DNA of 64,000 bases from Lateolabrax maculatus. Its lineage: Eukaryota; Chordata; Actinopteri; Acropomatiformes; Lateolabracidae. Positions 1 to 21,400 of the stretch are shown here, in pieces. A program made the translations under genes and the position numbers. Position 1 is the first letter of the stretch, and each line of letters opens with the position of its first letter. A model generated the notes under the pieces. It was not told the origin of the DNA, searched no databases, and worked only from the letters and a program-made list of their open reading frames with translations. The DNA is taken from assembly GCA_031216445.1 (NCBI GenBank), contig CM062212.1, positions 5,125,501 through 5,189,500 of the forward strand, in the 5' to 3' direction.

Positions 1-1135
1 GTTTCATCTTTTTGCCCAGTATTTTGTTGACTATGATGGTTGTTAATGTTTTGGCATACACTCCTGTAAATGTGGAGGATGCAGCGATGTAGTGCAGCTA
101 GTACAAAATGTACAGTCATTAAATTACTAGAATCCATCATACCAAACAGTGCCAAAGCTAGAAAAGGCCACACATATAAAACAGGTACAGCCCTTGATGT
201 CTTAACTTTGGGAGGAAACAGCAGAACCAGGACACGTGAAACGGGAGTGTGTTCTTCTGACACAGCACTCATACCTTTTGGAGACACAGATGCACAGCTG
301 CTTCTCAAAATACCCCCTCTGGAAACCCCCCCTCTCTAATCAGTCACTTATCCTAATTTTCCAATCCCCGTCTGCCCTTCCTCCTCGTATATTAGAGGTT
401 GTGCATATTAAGAGTGCTGAATATGCATGATATTTCGATCTGAAATCCCTTTCCACAACACATCATGAATTTTGCATGGAAACTGGCGATTGTTACAGTG
501 GAATTCATACTTGTGGATGGAATTAGTTCCTCTGGGATTGAAAAGAAAGCCGGCCATAAACCATGTACTTTCTAAGATACTAAGATGTCCAATTCAACAT
601 TTGGCTGTCATGGAACGAGTCATTCTCCTCTGCTGAAGTGTGCCCATTTTTTCCAGTAATTGGGTAAACATGTGATTGCACAATGCACATATTTTCTTGA
701 CAACTTGCCAGTGCACCTGACCAGGATAAAAAACCTTGTTACGCCTCGCCAGGGACACACAAACATAAAGTCGTCCCTGCTGAGCCTGATTTTTGAGAAC
801 ACAGCTTTCAGTAATGGATGTCAAGAAAACTTTCCCTCTTCTACTTTTGTATTATGCCCAATATTTAATCAGCGCATTCTTTCTCCTGTTGAATGCTTTT
901 TTAGGTTAAAGCTGGTTTAAGCTGCGGCTCTTCTGCAAAAAACTTCATCCTCCTCTCCTCTCTTTGTCTTTTTTTGTTTTTAGCTGACTATATCTTTCTG
1001 TTTGTCCCTCCCTCTCTCTGGGGAGTGCATAATATTTAGTGAGTCACACCTTGGCATCCAGTTCCTTCATTATTCTATGGCCCTGCCCCACCAAAGCACA
1101 GCTGTTTCTTGGACGTTTTATCCAACCACAATTTA

Positions 1136-1145
1136 AAAAAAAAAA

Positions 1146-1176
<31 letters not shown>
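1136..1176. repeat. Poly(A) tract
   Basis: About 40 nt of A with a single C, in rab10 intron 1. No recognisable retroposon body was seen directly upstream. Confidence 0.9.
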
Positions 1177-1178
<2 letters not shown>

Positions 1179-1364
1179 GACAGCTCGCAATTTAACTGGA
1201 CAGCACAACTTCTTTTTCAAAAAGTTTCAGTCATGAATCACCCTTTTTTAAATTGGATTTACTGCTTTTCCTTGTCCCTTATAATAGTAAATAGAATTTT
1301 GGGCTTTTGGACCGTTGGGCAAAACAAGTGATTTGAATATATTACTATTTTGCACCAACTCTGT

Positions 1365-1563
1365 AATACACAAAGATATTCAGTTTATATTGATATAAAA
1401 CAGAGAAAAGCAGCGAATGCTCACATTTTATAAGCAGCAACCAGACACTGTTTGACATTTGTGGTTGATAAATTACTTAAACAATTAACTCATTGTCAAA
1501 CTTGTGGTTGATACATTTTTTTGATTGGCTAATCGATTAGTTGAGTAATCATTTCAGCTTCAT
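1365..1563. mobile_element. Partial copy of the same dispersed repeat
   Basis: Begins at the CAAAGATATTCAGT block and ends in CGATTAGTTGAGTAATCATT then TTCAGCTT, the 3' half of the element. Confidence 0.5.
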
Positions 1564-2077
1564 ATTGTTTCTAAATGCTTTACGTTGTGTGGTGGTAAAT
1601 CATAGATACCAGAAATCTTAAATTCTAATCCCAGAGTGAGTCAGTTTACCACCAGGGTAGGTGCAGTACTGTTTTTATTAGTCACAGCACTTAAAAAATA
1701 CAGATTTGAATCAAATACAGAAGAAGTAGGATAAAATATGAGACAGTTGGTGAAAAAAAACTTGATGGCAGTAAACCTCCTTGTATCAAAAATAATTGAA
1801 TTCAAAGTCCAACCAAAATGGAAACTGAAATAAGTAAGTTTCCACATAGAAAAACATGCACACATTGGGAAAACTGTGTGCTCTCCAACCCCAGCCTGTC
1901 TCACCGCACCGTCAGGCCAAACCAAAAATAAAAAAACCTTTTTGAGCCTTCAACATCAGATATCTCTAAGACACTTCATACATTTGCATGATATCATGAT
2001 TCTAACTAACTCCCTTTTACAGTAATGAGGTTAGGGCAGTGGAGTAAACTGCCACAATCGCATTTTTCTTAATAATC

Positions 2078-2080
<3 letters not shown>

Positions 2081-2148
<68 letters not shown>
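2081..2148. repeat. (TG)n microsatellite
   Basis: Perfect TG dinucleotide run of about 34 units in rab10 intron 1, ending in a GGGCGCGTGCGTGC transition. Confidence 0.95.
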
Positions 2149-2150
<2 letters not shown>

Positions 2151-2488
2151 CGCGTGCGTGCCCGTTGTGGTCTGGTCCCACTTCTGTCTGCTGATAGGCT
2201 GTAAGTCTGGGCATGACACTGCAGAATAAGGAAGAGATAATGTTATTGTCTCTCTGATGGGAAAACTCACTTTCAGTTTGCATCCACGACTTTCTTTGGT
2301 TGTTTCTGATTCTCTATTGTTGTCTCCATTTTCTCACTGGGTTTCTATTTTTCTGTTTGCATCAGTACCAAAGTCTGTCTGTAAGCCTTAATTTCTCTAT
2401 GTCATTATCAGTGCTTCACATGCAAGTATTTATATTTCTTTTTGACAGATATGTGTGCTGATATGTGTGTTTTTTCTTTGTGTTGCAG

Positions 2489-10779
<8,291 letters not shown>

Positions 10780-10863
10780 ACAACTCCTCTGTTTCACTCA
10801 CACTAAAGCACACGAATACACCGACACACAGACAAACACACACTTTATCTCTCTCTCTCTCTG

Positions 10864-10896
<33 letters not shown>

Positions 10897-11845
10897 AACT
10901 GCTAACTCTAACTCTCTCGCTCTCTAACCTGTCTCATGAGTTTTCTTGCACACTGACACACTCTCTCTGTCTCTTTATCAGAATTAAACAATAAACCACT
11001 TCACAGGTCTAATCCCCCCCCTCCCCCTCCCCCACCATATTCTTCCACTTCCATCATTTTTATTTCTGATAAAAAGAGAAATACAGTCACGTTTCCTGTC
11101 ATTTGTTTTAAAAGTTGTAAAAAAAAAAAACAGAAAAAAAATTAAAGACAAGCTCATATTTTTAATATTTCCTTTGCCTGAGGTCACCTGGTTGGACACC
11201 CTCACCCACCCTTAACCCACCTCCCCACCCCACCCCACCCACAGCACTCACCGTCAGTCAGAGGAAATCAAAATAAAAGAAAATCAAACAAAAAAGACAA
11301 ATGTAGGATTAACATTTTGTACACTTAGTGGGGTTTCTGTTGTCTAACCGTATTTGGTCATTTACAATTTGTTACCAAGTGACAGAGGCGTGGCTCGCTC
11401 CTTTTGTATGTGGGGGTTTATTTTGTCCTGTGCCTTATATGGAAGACAGGGGCGGGGCTGTGTGGTGGGCGGCGCCACATCCACCCAATGAAATTACAGT
11501 TTAATATTCTGTCGGTTCAGGCGGTCGAGAGGAAGCCGAACTGCAGCAGAAGCGTTTGAATTTCTCCTCCAGCCAAGAGAACGGCATTATACAGTATGTC
11601 CTGTTTATTGATGTTTTATTTTTATCTGTATGATTTATTTTACTTTTATTTTTTTGATCTGTTCTTCCCTATTTGGGTTGAACGTTTATTTTTTTTTTTC
11701 CTTCCTGCATGCAGATTTCTTTGGGTTGGAAGCGTTTCTGTAACGTGTAACGTTTGCCACTGGGTAACTGTGGGCGGGAGGTACAAAAGTTCTCTTTGGA
11801 AATTCAAACAGTTTTGCAGATCCATTAAAAATAAGCTTGTTTAAG
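10780..11845 (+). other. rab10: rab10 3' UTR
   Basis: Follows the rab10 stop. It contains a (CT)n tract at about 10849-10893, a canonical AATAAA at 10990-10995, a further AATAAA near 11268 and an ATTAAA at 11824-11829, so short and long 3' ends are possible. The end point is inferred from the last signal. Confidence 0.55.
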
Positions 11846-12920
11846 TTAACTTGTTTGTCCTCAATTATGTGCTGTGTGTAGTTTCATGTCTCCAGATTTT
11901 TAAAACTGTCTGTTTCCATCAGCTTGATGAGATTTGGGAAGTTAGTGACCTGAAGAGGACAAGAAAAGCTAAAAAGGTGGCGACTGTGATCCTGGGTTGA
12001 TTTTAACTTTATCTGAGGTTGGAGGTCAGAAACGTTCTACTTGGTATGAACACTAAACAGAACCGAGACTCCGGTACTTTGTTTAACTCGCTGTATCTTC
12101 CCTGCACTTACTACCATTACTCCTCAATCTTAGTAAGACTTCGGTCACACTTTCGAACATCTGCTCAGTCTCTCATTTACTTCCATCACAACCCGTTTTA
12201 ACTGATGACTTAAAGAATGCGTGTCAGATTTCTGGTGAGATCTAAGGCTCGCATCCTGCAGATGTTCAGGTCAAAGTTTGTTGATCTTTGACCTGCAAAG
12301 TGGACTCACCGATGTCCAGCGAACAGACCTTTTTCACAGCAGACAGTCCGACTTCTCATAGGTGGAAAAGCACGACTGTGATTGATACCACTAGTGATGG
12401 GTCTGTTCCATTTAGGTGTCCCAGTAAGCCATAGTGTGTCATGCACCAGCCAGTTTTAATGTCATTAATCATTAATTACAACTGTGCTTGTTCAACCTGA
12501 TAATTGGGCTGAATTTAGACTAACACCTGCTGTAAAATAAACTATGATAAAGAAATTTGTTAATCTATAAGTGTTATTATGCAGCTGTACAGTTGAAAAA
12601 GACAACAAAACCTCACACAGTCCCAGGACAAGTCAGTCTAGACAAAAATCAACTGGAAAACCAATACATTCAGCCTCAGGAAAATGTATTTGCATGAAAA
12701 TATCTCAGAGTCCCAGTTACACATTACAGTTCTGTGTGTTGATGTTGTACTTAAACAGCAGAAAAAATAAATCTAATTTGCAATTACTGCTTAATTCCTA
12801 GTTACAAAACACTAAATTACATTAATTTCTTGTCTATCAACTGTCAAACATACACATATTTACAGTGTTAGTATATGTTCAGTAGGTGCAGTGGTGCCCA
12901 TCACAGGTCTCTTCTGTCTG

Positions 12921-12934
12921 GCGCCCTCTGCTGG
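12921..12934 (-). promoter_or_regulatory. CTCF-like motif
   Basis: Minus-strand CCAGCAGAGGGCGC matches the 14-position CTCF core consensus. It is in the rab10-lats1 spacer. Confidence 0.5.
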
Positions 12935-13699
12935 CTGCTGCCAAAATCTATTTATATTAGACCAGTTATTTTCTTTTCACATAGTTTTCATGTTGAACAC
13001 AAGCTTTTATCTGTATGGAAACTTTATCTATTACTGCAGATGTTTAAAGTACAAACTCTGTCATAGGTTTGACCCAAAAGCTAACTAATGATTGATTACT
13101 GATTAAGACAATAGAGTCTTTAAATAAATCCCCTTTGTTACAGGAAACATCCATGAACTATATATTGAATTTCATGAACATTCGTCATAAAGTCATAACA
13201 TTATTATCTCTGCATCTGAGATCATTCAATACTGAAGCTTCTAAACATGCTGACGCACCGAGATCATTTCTGGAAAAATTACTGGTGATTTGAAGATTTG
13301 ATCAGTGTGATGAATTGTAGTTATGTGGCACCAAACTATCAACATCATCGGTCACCTTTTTGATGGGTTTCCAGATACATTTTAGCCAATTCTGCTTAAT
13401 CTCTGTCTACGCTGCAATGATTGAATAAAGTGAAAACACGAAGGAAAAGTGAATCTGCCTTTAATAAGACTAATAATCTATATTGATTTAAAAAAGGAGT
13501 GTCAGATATTTTCTAAATCTTTAGAATTTTGGCTCAACTTTTAGGTTTCACAAAGTTCATCCGCAAAATATGGAATCATTGCTCTTTTTGTAGGTTTGAT
13601 GAAACCAAAGATATTGATGTATTTCGAAGCGGCTCAAACAGTTTGTCGCTTCATGAGGTTTTGCTGCTTTTCTTTTCTTTTCTTTGTCTCACGTGACAA

Positions 13700-13885
13700 A
13701 GAAAACAAAACTGAATATTTAGGAGTTTTTGATAGTTGATCAGACAAAATAAGAGATTTAAAGACATCATCATGGGCTTAAAAAATAGTGATTTAATTTT
13801 TCACTATTTCCTGACATTTTATAGACAAATATATCCATTAACATATTAATTAATAATAATATAATTGTTAGTTGCAGCCCTAATC
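13700..13885 (-). mobile_element. Minus-oriented copy of the same dispersed repeat
   Basis: Ends GTTAGTTGCAGCCCTA on the plus strand and contains the TTTCTGACA-like and GACATCATCATGGGCTT blocks. It lies just 3' of the lats1 polyadenylation signal. Confidence 0.55.
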
Positions 13886-13954
13886 TAAGTCACCAGTCCA
13901 GGAGTCTGATGATACTAATAACAATACAACACAGTTGGTGTGCATGTAAAACAT

Positions 13955-15368
13955 GTTTTGTTCTTTACATTCTTTATTTATCACCATCTTCCCTGTACCC
14001 AACCTCCCGGAGCAACGATGTACACAAAAATAAAATTCTCTCACTTACAATGAAAACACAAAACCAGTGCAGAATGCCAGTGGTCACCATAAAGTCCATA
14101 ACTACATTCAGAGATCTTTTCCTAAACACAAAGAAAAGAACAGCGGGTTACAAACTCAGCATGATATGTGATGGAGAGCCGTCCTCTCCACCGTCAGTCC
14201 ATCAATACACTTTCTTCTTTTTTATCAGTACAGAAGCACGAAAAACTCGACACGACAGTCAGCTGTAGTGTTTCTCAAAGACAGGAAAGTTACTTTGAAG
14301 CCTCTCCCTTGGTCATAAAGTAGAGTTCTATAGGATGAAGTGGTTAGGTGCCTGAAAGCAAGGCCTTTGTGGTTGATAACGCCATAAAAACTAATTTCAT
14401 GGTCTTGTGATCATTATTTTCTAAAGGTGGGTTATTAAAAAAACAAAAAAACAAGTGAAAACCCACCTATTCAGTGCTTTGGTTGACAGACGAGCGTGAA
14501 GTCTGAATGGCGATGAAAGAAGTTTAGTTATACACAAAGAATAAATCTATTCAGAGTCCTGTGAATTAGTGTTGTGGGTGTACGAGAGACAGAAAAGCAC
14601 AGGACATATTAACAGAAGGCAGCAGTGGACACTGACGAGGGCCTGCCCTAAGGAAAAAACAATCAGCTGACAGGGAAGAAACAAATATTTACATCAACTG
14701 TATACAACTTAATTTATAAATACATTTTAGGTATAAATTAGAAAAATAAAACAAAAACCTACTGTAGTTCAATCAGCTACTGCTACTCTCATTTTAAAAT
14801 GCCTGTCTGATTATTAACCCTCTTTATATTTGGTGAAAGATAACAAAAAAAAAAGATCAAAAAGGCACAGCAATGAATAATTAGAGCAATTTATCCCTGC
14901 AAATTTCTATGAGTCACAACTAAATCCCCATTGCAACAGACATTAAAATATAAATTAAGACGATTTGTACCAATAAATGTAATTCCAACAACAAAAATTC
15001 CCACACTCAAACAGCATCTACACTAGCATCACCAGTTACAACGTTCTTAAATAAATTAAGGCTTTAAGGGGGTTTGCGATAAGTCGTCAAAGAGAGCACC
15101 CTGATTTTTCCTGCCTCTGCACACATCACACATTGTACCTTTCACACGTTTATAGAATAGTTCAACATTTTGGGAAAAAATGCTCATTCGCTGCAGCTCC
15201 ATGTTTACCGCACAAACATTTCCTAAAATGCGTAACTACTCCTTTAACTTGTAGTGTTGAAATCAGAGTCTGTTGACGTGGCCGTGTGCTGCGGAGACTT
15301 CTGACCGCTCCGAAAAAAACATACGTTCCTATGTTCAAGGATTTAAATGCTGTACCGTTGCAATCCCC

Positions 15369-15405
<37 letters not shown>

Positions 15406-15447
15406 CACAAACTCGTCGTGTACCAGCAGCTCAACTGGCCCCGGGCG
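13955..15447 (-). other. lats1: lats1 3' UTR
   Basis: Sequence 3' of the lats1 stop on the minus strand. A minus-strand AATAAA lies at 13973-13978, giving a UTR of about 1.5 kb. It includes a (CA)n tract at about 15371-15403 close to the stop. The end is inferred from the signal; A/T-rich sequence elsewhere could supply earlier ends. Confidence 0.5.
15371..15403. repeat. (CA)n microsatellite in lats1 3' UTR
   Basis: Dinucleotide run about 45 nt downstream of the lats1 stop codon in transcript orientation. Confidence 0.9.
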
Positions 15448-18400
15448 CTACACGTAGACCAGGTCTCGGCCCTGGGTCGCCGAGCTGCTTGCTGCCTCCG
15501 GCACCGCGCCCTCCGAGTCCGCCTCGTCCTCGTTGTAACCGTCATACTGGATGGGTTTGGGGCAGCTGTACGGGTGGCCGTTGTCGTCGAAGAAGCGGCG
15601 GAAGGTGAACTCGTAGAAGGCGTGCTCGGGGTGTTTGCCGTTGCGGAACCAGCCGTTGAGGGTGTCGTTGAGGTTGTCCTCGCCGTCGCCGTCGCTGCTC
15701 CACAGTTTGTCGGGGTCCACGGGGTCGAAGTTGGAGGTGTCTGTGGAGTGAGCGATGGTGGGGATGTAGGGCGCCACCTGCTGCCGCTGGTCGCTGGAGA
15801 AGTCGATGGTCTTGAAGAAGGGGTGGGCTTTGATTTCGTCCGCGCCGTTCTTGCCGAGGCGGTCCTCGGGGCCGCGGCACAATTTCACTATGAGATCCGA
15901 CGCCTCTGGGCTGAGCTTGGCAGGCGGGGGAATGTGCAGCATGCTCTTCCAGTTTATCACCTGGTGTCAACAGCAGACACAACATTCAGAAACAATGAAG
16001 ACTGTAGACACGCGACATTTCACTGCAGGTGCTCCACATACCTTCAGCTGCGTCTCCAGGGGTGTGGTCGCTAGGAAGGGAGGCTGTCCGACAACCATTT
16101 CATACAAGATCACACCAACGCTCCACCAATCACAGAGCTGCGTGTAACCTGGACAACATCAAAGACATCAATCACAATCACAACATCTCTTAGGAGGGTT
16201 TCAAGGTTTCCACTCACTTTTCTGACTGGTTAAGGAGTGTGGTAGCTTTAAGTACTCATTCACTGATCACAGCTTCTCAAACGTGAAGATTTGCGGTTTT
16301 TAAAATATGACACTAATATATATATAACTATCATCAGTGAGAGTGACATTTACAGCACGCTGCTCTTTATTAACCTCATGCTACCATTGCTAAACATTAG
16401 GAGAGAATATTTTGAGTGAAACCAGACAAATTCTGGAGAGATATAAATAATAAAGTAAACTTGACAGTAAACCCTCGACACGCAGTCCACTGTACCTGTT
16501 CGGAGCAGCACTTCTGGTGCTATATAGTTGGGCGTCCCCACCAGTGAATGTGCCAAACAGCGCTGGTGCTGCCGGGCCTTTCTCCTCTCCAGAGGCTTCA
16601 GACGGTCTGTACAGCGGCAGTTGGCTGGATCTTCCCATTCCTTACTGAAGTCCATGCTGTCCTGCCTCACATGGTCGCCTGGAAGAGACCACACAGCACA
16701 ACACTTGTCACTTTGGTCATTACACTGATCAGCTGTGGTTTTCTTAGTGGTCGGATAGTAAATTTAGTATTATAGTATGTATAGTATGTTAAAATGAACT
16801 GATAATGATAATTGTTAGTAGCAGCCATGGTGGATTTACCACATGAGCCATTATACTACAGGGAATTTAATTTAGCTCCCTTTTCCCCACATCCGTCATT
16901 TTACGACAGGCTTTTATTTCAGAGTGTATGGTATGTATTGTAGATCAGAGGGCTGTTGGTTATTTAAAACAGTGATACCCACCGCTCTGGTAATACTTGG
17001 AGTCATGTGTCCAGCGGAAGCCGGTGCAAAGGCCGAAGTCGGTCAGCTTTATGTGTCCGTCTCGGTCTATGAGGATGTTATCAGGTTTGATGTCTCGGTG
17101 GATGAAGCCCATCTTGTGGACGCTCTCCACAGCACAGGTGAGCTCTGCGATGTAGAACTGGGCCAGCTCTTCTTTGAAGATGCCGAGCCGGATGAGAAGG
17201 CTCATCATGTCCCCTCCGGGGATGTACTCCATGACAAAGTACAGGTTGTCCTTGTCTTGGAAGGAGTAATAAAGACGCACCACCCACTCGTTGTCGGCCT
17301 CAGCCAGGATGTCCCTCTCGGCCTTGACGTGGGCCACCTGGTTTCTCAGCAGCACGTCTTTCTTACGGAGCGTCTTCATGGCGTACAGCGCTCCTGTGTC
17401 CTCTTTTCTGGCCAAGCACACCTCACCGAAGGCTCCGATGCCGAGGGTCTTGATCCGTTTGAACATGGATTTATCCATCTTGGCCCGCTTTAGCCGGATG
17501 TAGTTGGACTCTTTCTGGCAGAGCATCATACGCATCTGCTCCTGAGCTTCTGACGACAAACCCACCTGAGCACAGACACGTTGATTTAATTTAAATGGCT
17601 CAGAAAAGTTACACATAAACACACTTGTAGTCCTGGTTAGATATAAACTGGCAGTCAAGGGTCAAAATACACTGAAGGAAACCAGTGAAAAATGCTTTTA
17701 AAATGATCTATAAATGCAACAAACTGTATTTTCCTCATGTTAATCATCACTTTAGTCCAAAACAAAGATGCACAAGCAGTGATATGATGAGTGAGGTAGA
17801 GGTCATGCATGCATTTCCTTCTGCCACTGAGGCCAACATGCTGCATGTAGCACATTTAAAAAACAAACACCAGTCTCTCAACACAAGCTGACTTGAATAA
17901 CTGATGTGTGTGAATAATTCTGTATCACAGGACAGCAAAGATACCTTTACCTTTTTAGATCAGCTGTTAGTGACAGCAAGGAGAGAAAGGAAGAGAAAGA
18001 ACAGCTACGAAAAAATAGAACAGCATGAAAAAGACATCATTTTTCAGAGATAGATAATATAGTGATGACAAGATAGCAGGGAAAAAAGTTTGGAAAGAGT
18101 TAAAGTGATGTGACTGAGGCTCTTCTCACCCTTTGCATCTCACTTTCCAGCTGCTTCCTCCTCCGGATCCTCTGCTGATGGTTCTTGAGGATATTCTCCA
18201 CATGTTGCTCCATGAAGAACTTGAAGGCCTGGGGGGAGTACAGTGCGATTCTTCCAGACTCCCCTCTCCGCTCTTCGTCTTTCTTGTTACGGCGGACAGG
18301 AACAGGCGATGTTGTGATTTGCTTCTTCTCCTTTTCTGTTGCTGCGGCGCTCTCTGGGCTTTCCGTCGTCTTGTCTCTGGAGCTGTCGCCGCCCCTGTTG

Positions 18401-21400
18401 CTTTCTTCTTCAGTGGCCTCCTCTCTGCCTGTGCCGAGCTTATTGGCCCCTGAATCATAGGCAGGGGGGCAAGGTGCAGCCTGCTGCTGGAGGAGATGCT
18501 TAGGATAGGGCGGCGGGGGGCCCTGGTAGCTGGGGACTTCTGCTACAACAGGGATCTGAGGTACAGGGGCTGATGGTTCTTGGTAAGCAGGTGCAGCCTG
18601 AGGTGGTGGAGCCTGCTGCATCCATGGAGGGTGTGTGGGAGCGACAGCAGTGTGTAACTCAGGTTTCTGGACACGCATGCTTTTGACTGGCTGCAGGATG
18701 GGAGCCTGGGTGATGGCAGTGACCGTGGTGGCAGAGGGCTGGGAGCTGGCAGGGTGGGCCGGTCTGCTGTTCAGCTGGTGGTTATTAAAGGAATTAGAGC
18801 GGACTGGAATATTGTGCTGCCATGACGGGGACAGATCCTGGTTGCTGCTGTTGCCAGAGGAAGACTGGGGCTGATTGGGGGCCAGGGGAGCCTGGGACCA
18901 GGACTGAGGAGGACCTATGTTGTACATGTCAAGGTTGTGACTGTTCCGGTTGGGAACCATCATGGACTGAGGGATGTTTCCACCGTTGACATAAGAGGGA
19001 GAGGATGCAGGTCCTCCTGCCTGCATCTGCTGGTCAGTGGGACTGTGCCGGCTGCTCTGGTTGACTGGATACGGGGGAGGAGGCTGTCTGCTGCCCTCTG
19101 CCATGTAGTCTGGCTGGGGGGAACCATTCTGAGACCAGCTGGTGGGGAAGGTGAATTTATTCCCCCCAGAGGTTTGCATTATGATGGGCTGGTGGCTCAT
19201 AGGCACTGGGCTGATCCCACGCTGATTCTGAGTTACTGCAGCTTGGTACCCATCAGGCCAGGCCCCCTGCGGTACCGGAGAGATGCGGGGTGCAAGGTAA
19301 TCCATGTTGCCAGAGTAGCGCTTGGTTGACGGGTTGTTTTCCCAGGATGGTGCAGGGGGCATGGCATTGCGGTTTGGTGGAGGTGTGACACTGCGCACTT
19401 GAGGCGGCAGCGGGGGATTGACTCTCTGGCTGTTAGCAGGGTGACCCTGTGGGAAGGCAGGAGGAGGTCCGGGGCTGTCTGAGCGGTACATCATTCCATC
19501 CACCATGACAGGACCGTGTCGAGGAGCCAAAGACTCCTTGGAGCCTTTCCAGCTGGGCCTCCTCAGCACTGCCTGCTGGATATGAGAAGCTCCTATAGAC
19601 ACAAAAAAGAGCAAAAATACAATCAAGGTGAAATAATGAAGGGATGAAAATAAAGATAATTTGTGGCACTGCATCCTCGTAGCAGAAATAATTAAAACCA
19701 AAGTCCATCTAAAACTGAAATGAAAACAAATGGGTCTTAATACATTTTTCATAGATGTAAAGTTGTTATACTGTGTAAAATATGTAAAATTCACAAATAT
19801 GCACGCACACATATGGGCGGTGTGCTCTCTCACCCCAGAAACAAGTTCCCAAGACTCAGTTATTAACTTGGTATGTAATTAAATCCAACATGAATGACAC
19901 CTAAAACTATGAAGACCAAGGCTGTATAACATGGCTTGTCGTAAGATACACTCGACATCAGTATTTCCCAACATAGTGTTTTGTTTTTGTATTTTTCCAG
20001 AGTCCAGAACAGTTGTTAAATCTCAAACATCTGTTGATACTAACACTGGTTGCTAACATGTTGTAATGAGTGTCTTTCCTTGAATGTGCCATTATGAACG
20101 AAAACCAAAAACCTATTTTCCAGTCAACTTCTTCCATTACGTGATGCAGTGACTCACTCTCTTTTTGTCAGGATGTATTGTAATTTCTTTAAGCACATGT
20201 CCCAAATCCACAAACAATATCATGGTTGAATGAACACGCCTGGGTGGAAAATAATAGAGGAAACCGAGCATTTAGTCCCAGTGGACAGTTACGTACCTGG
20301 GGCTTTTAGACCTGTAGTGTTGGGGTTGGCAACAGCCATCTGTTCCCTCATCGAGTCCTGGTAGCTCACCTTACCCATGTAGTCTACACTGCGACTGTTC
20401 TGTTTGAAGGCAAAAACACAACAATGAACAGTTAGAGTTTGGGAAATTAAAGTGTGAAAAGATGCAAATTAACTGTAAATACATTTAATGTAGGATTAAT
20501 TATTTAGCTCAACAGTTCTAGCATCTTTACAGACTTCAAGTCATGTAAATGGACTAAAGGAGCAACTATTGTTTTCATTATCTATTAATCTGCACATTAA
20601 TTTCTTCATTACTTGATTAGTTTAGTCTATAAATGTCAGAAAACAGTGAAAAATGTCCATTCCTATTATTCAGATCCCAAGATGACATCTTTGAATGTCT
20701 TATTTTGTCCAAAATACAAAGATATTCAGTCTACAATAATATGAAAAAGAAAAAAGGCAGGTTTTGCTAAAAAATAATTTATTTAAAAAAAAAAATTAGT
20801 TTCTGTTGATCAACTATTTGATTCAGATTACTTGTTACAACGGAAAATTACTGTGCCACTTCATACCTGGACAGTATGCACTGGTTCAAAACAAGTGGCA
20901 ACTGCCAACTGAGTAACTACTTTTGTATCGTCAACTGTACAAGCTTGTTGTACCACTGCATTCTTTCCATTTTTCAAATAATTCTCCCATAAACAAAGTG
21001 CACCCAGTGAACCTGAACACCTGATGAAATTCCTCCACAACAACCTGTCTCAGTGATACATTAAACACGACAACACTCATCTCACCTCCTCAAAACCAAC
21101 ACACGGGGTTTCCAGCGACATGTGTTTGTTCACCTCAGGACCTGAAGTACTGGGCTCGTTGGCAAAAGGCATCAGGGATTTGCGGATCTCCTGTAACGCC
21201 TTATGGTGGGGGTTTTTAGGGTTGCTGCAGCGCCCCTGTTGCCTTGGGTCCTCGGGAAGCATTTTTACAGCTCCACCAATGTCCACTTTAGGCGGGTCAG
21301 GGGGTTTGGACAAGTTGCGCAGGCTGTTCCGTATTTCCTGCAGCATTTTTTGGCTGTTGCCGCTGTAGTTGCTGGTGGGGAACGTTTTGGGTCTCATCTG

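Larger units (their letters stand above)
1..2488 (+). other. rab10 intron 1 (3' part), no coding sequence seen
   Basis: This stretch upstream of the first visible rab10 exon holds no convincing exon. It contains a poly(A) tract at about 1136-1176, a degenerate dispersed repeat at about 1365-1563 and a (TG)n microsatellite at about 2081-2148. The acceptor tttgtgttgcag ends it. The assignment to intron 1 is inferred, because rab10 codon 43 is split at 2489. Confidence 0.75.
11846..13954. other. rab10-lats1 intergenic spacer
   Basis: No exon was recognised on either strand. It lies between the rab10 polyadenylation signals and the convergent lats1 3' end. It contains an inverted pair of AGGTCAAAG half-sites (12267-12295), a CTCF-like motif (12921-12934) and a minus-oriented dispersed repeat (about 13700-13885). 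Confidence 0.6.

Noticed and set aside
15286..16074. 262-codon plus-strand open frame
   Set aside because: It is antisense to the last lats1 exons, whose minus-strand frame gives a perfect LATS1 C-terminus. GC-rich codon use opens the opposite strand.
16924..17493. 189-codon plus-strand open frame
   Set aside because: Antisense shadow of the lats1 kinase exon 17565-16983.
20861..21043. Possible extra lats1 exon (cag acceptor near 20964, GTATGA donor near 20870) to fill the UBA gap
   Set aside because: In the required phase it hits a stop, and the other frames do not resemble a UBA helix.
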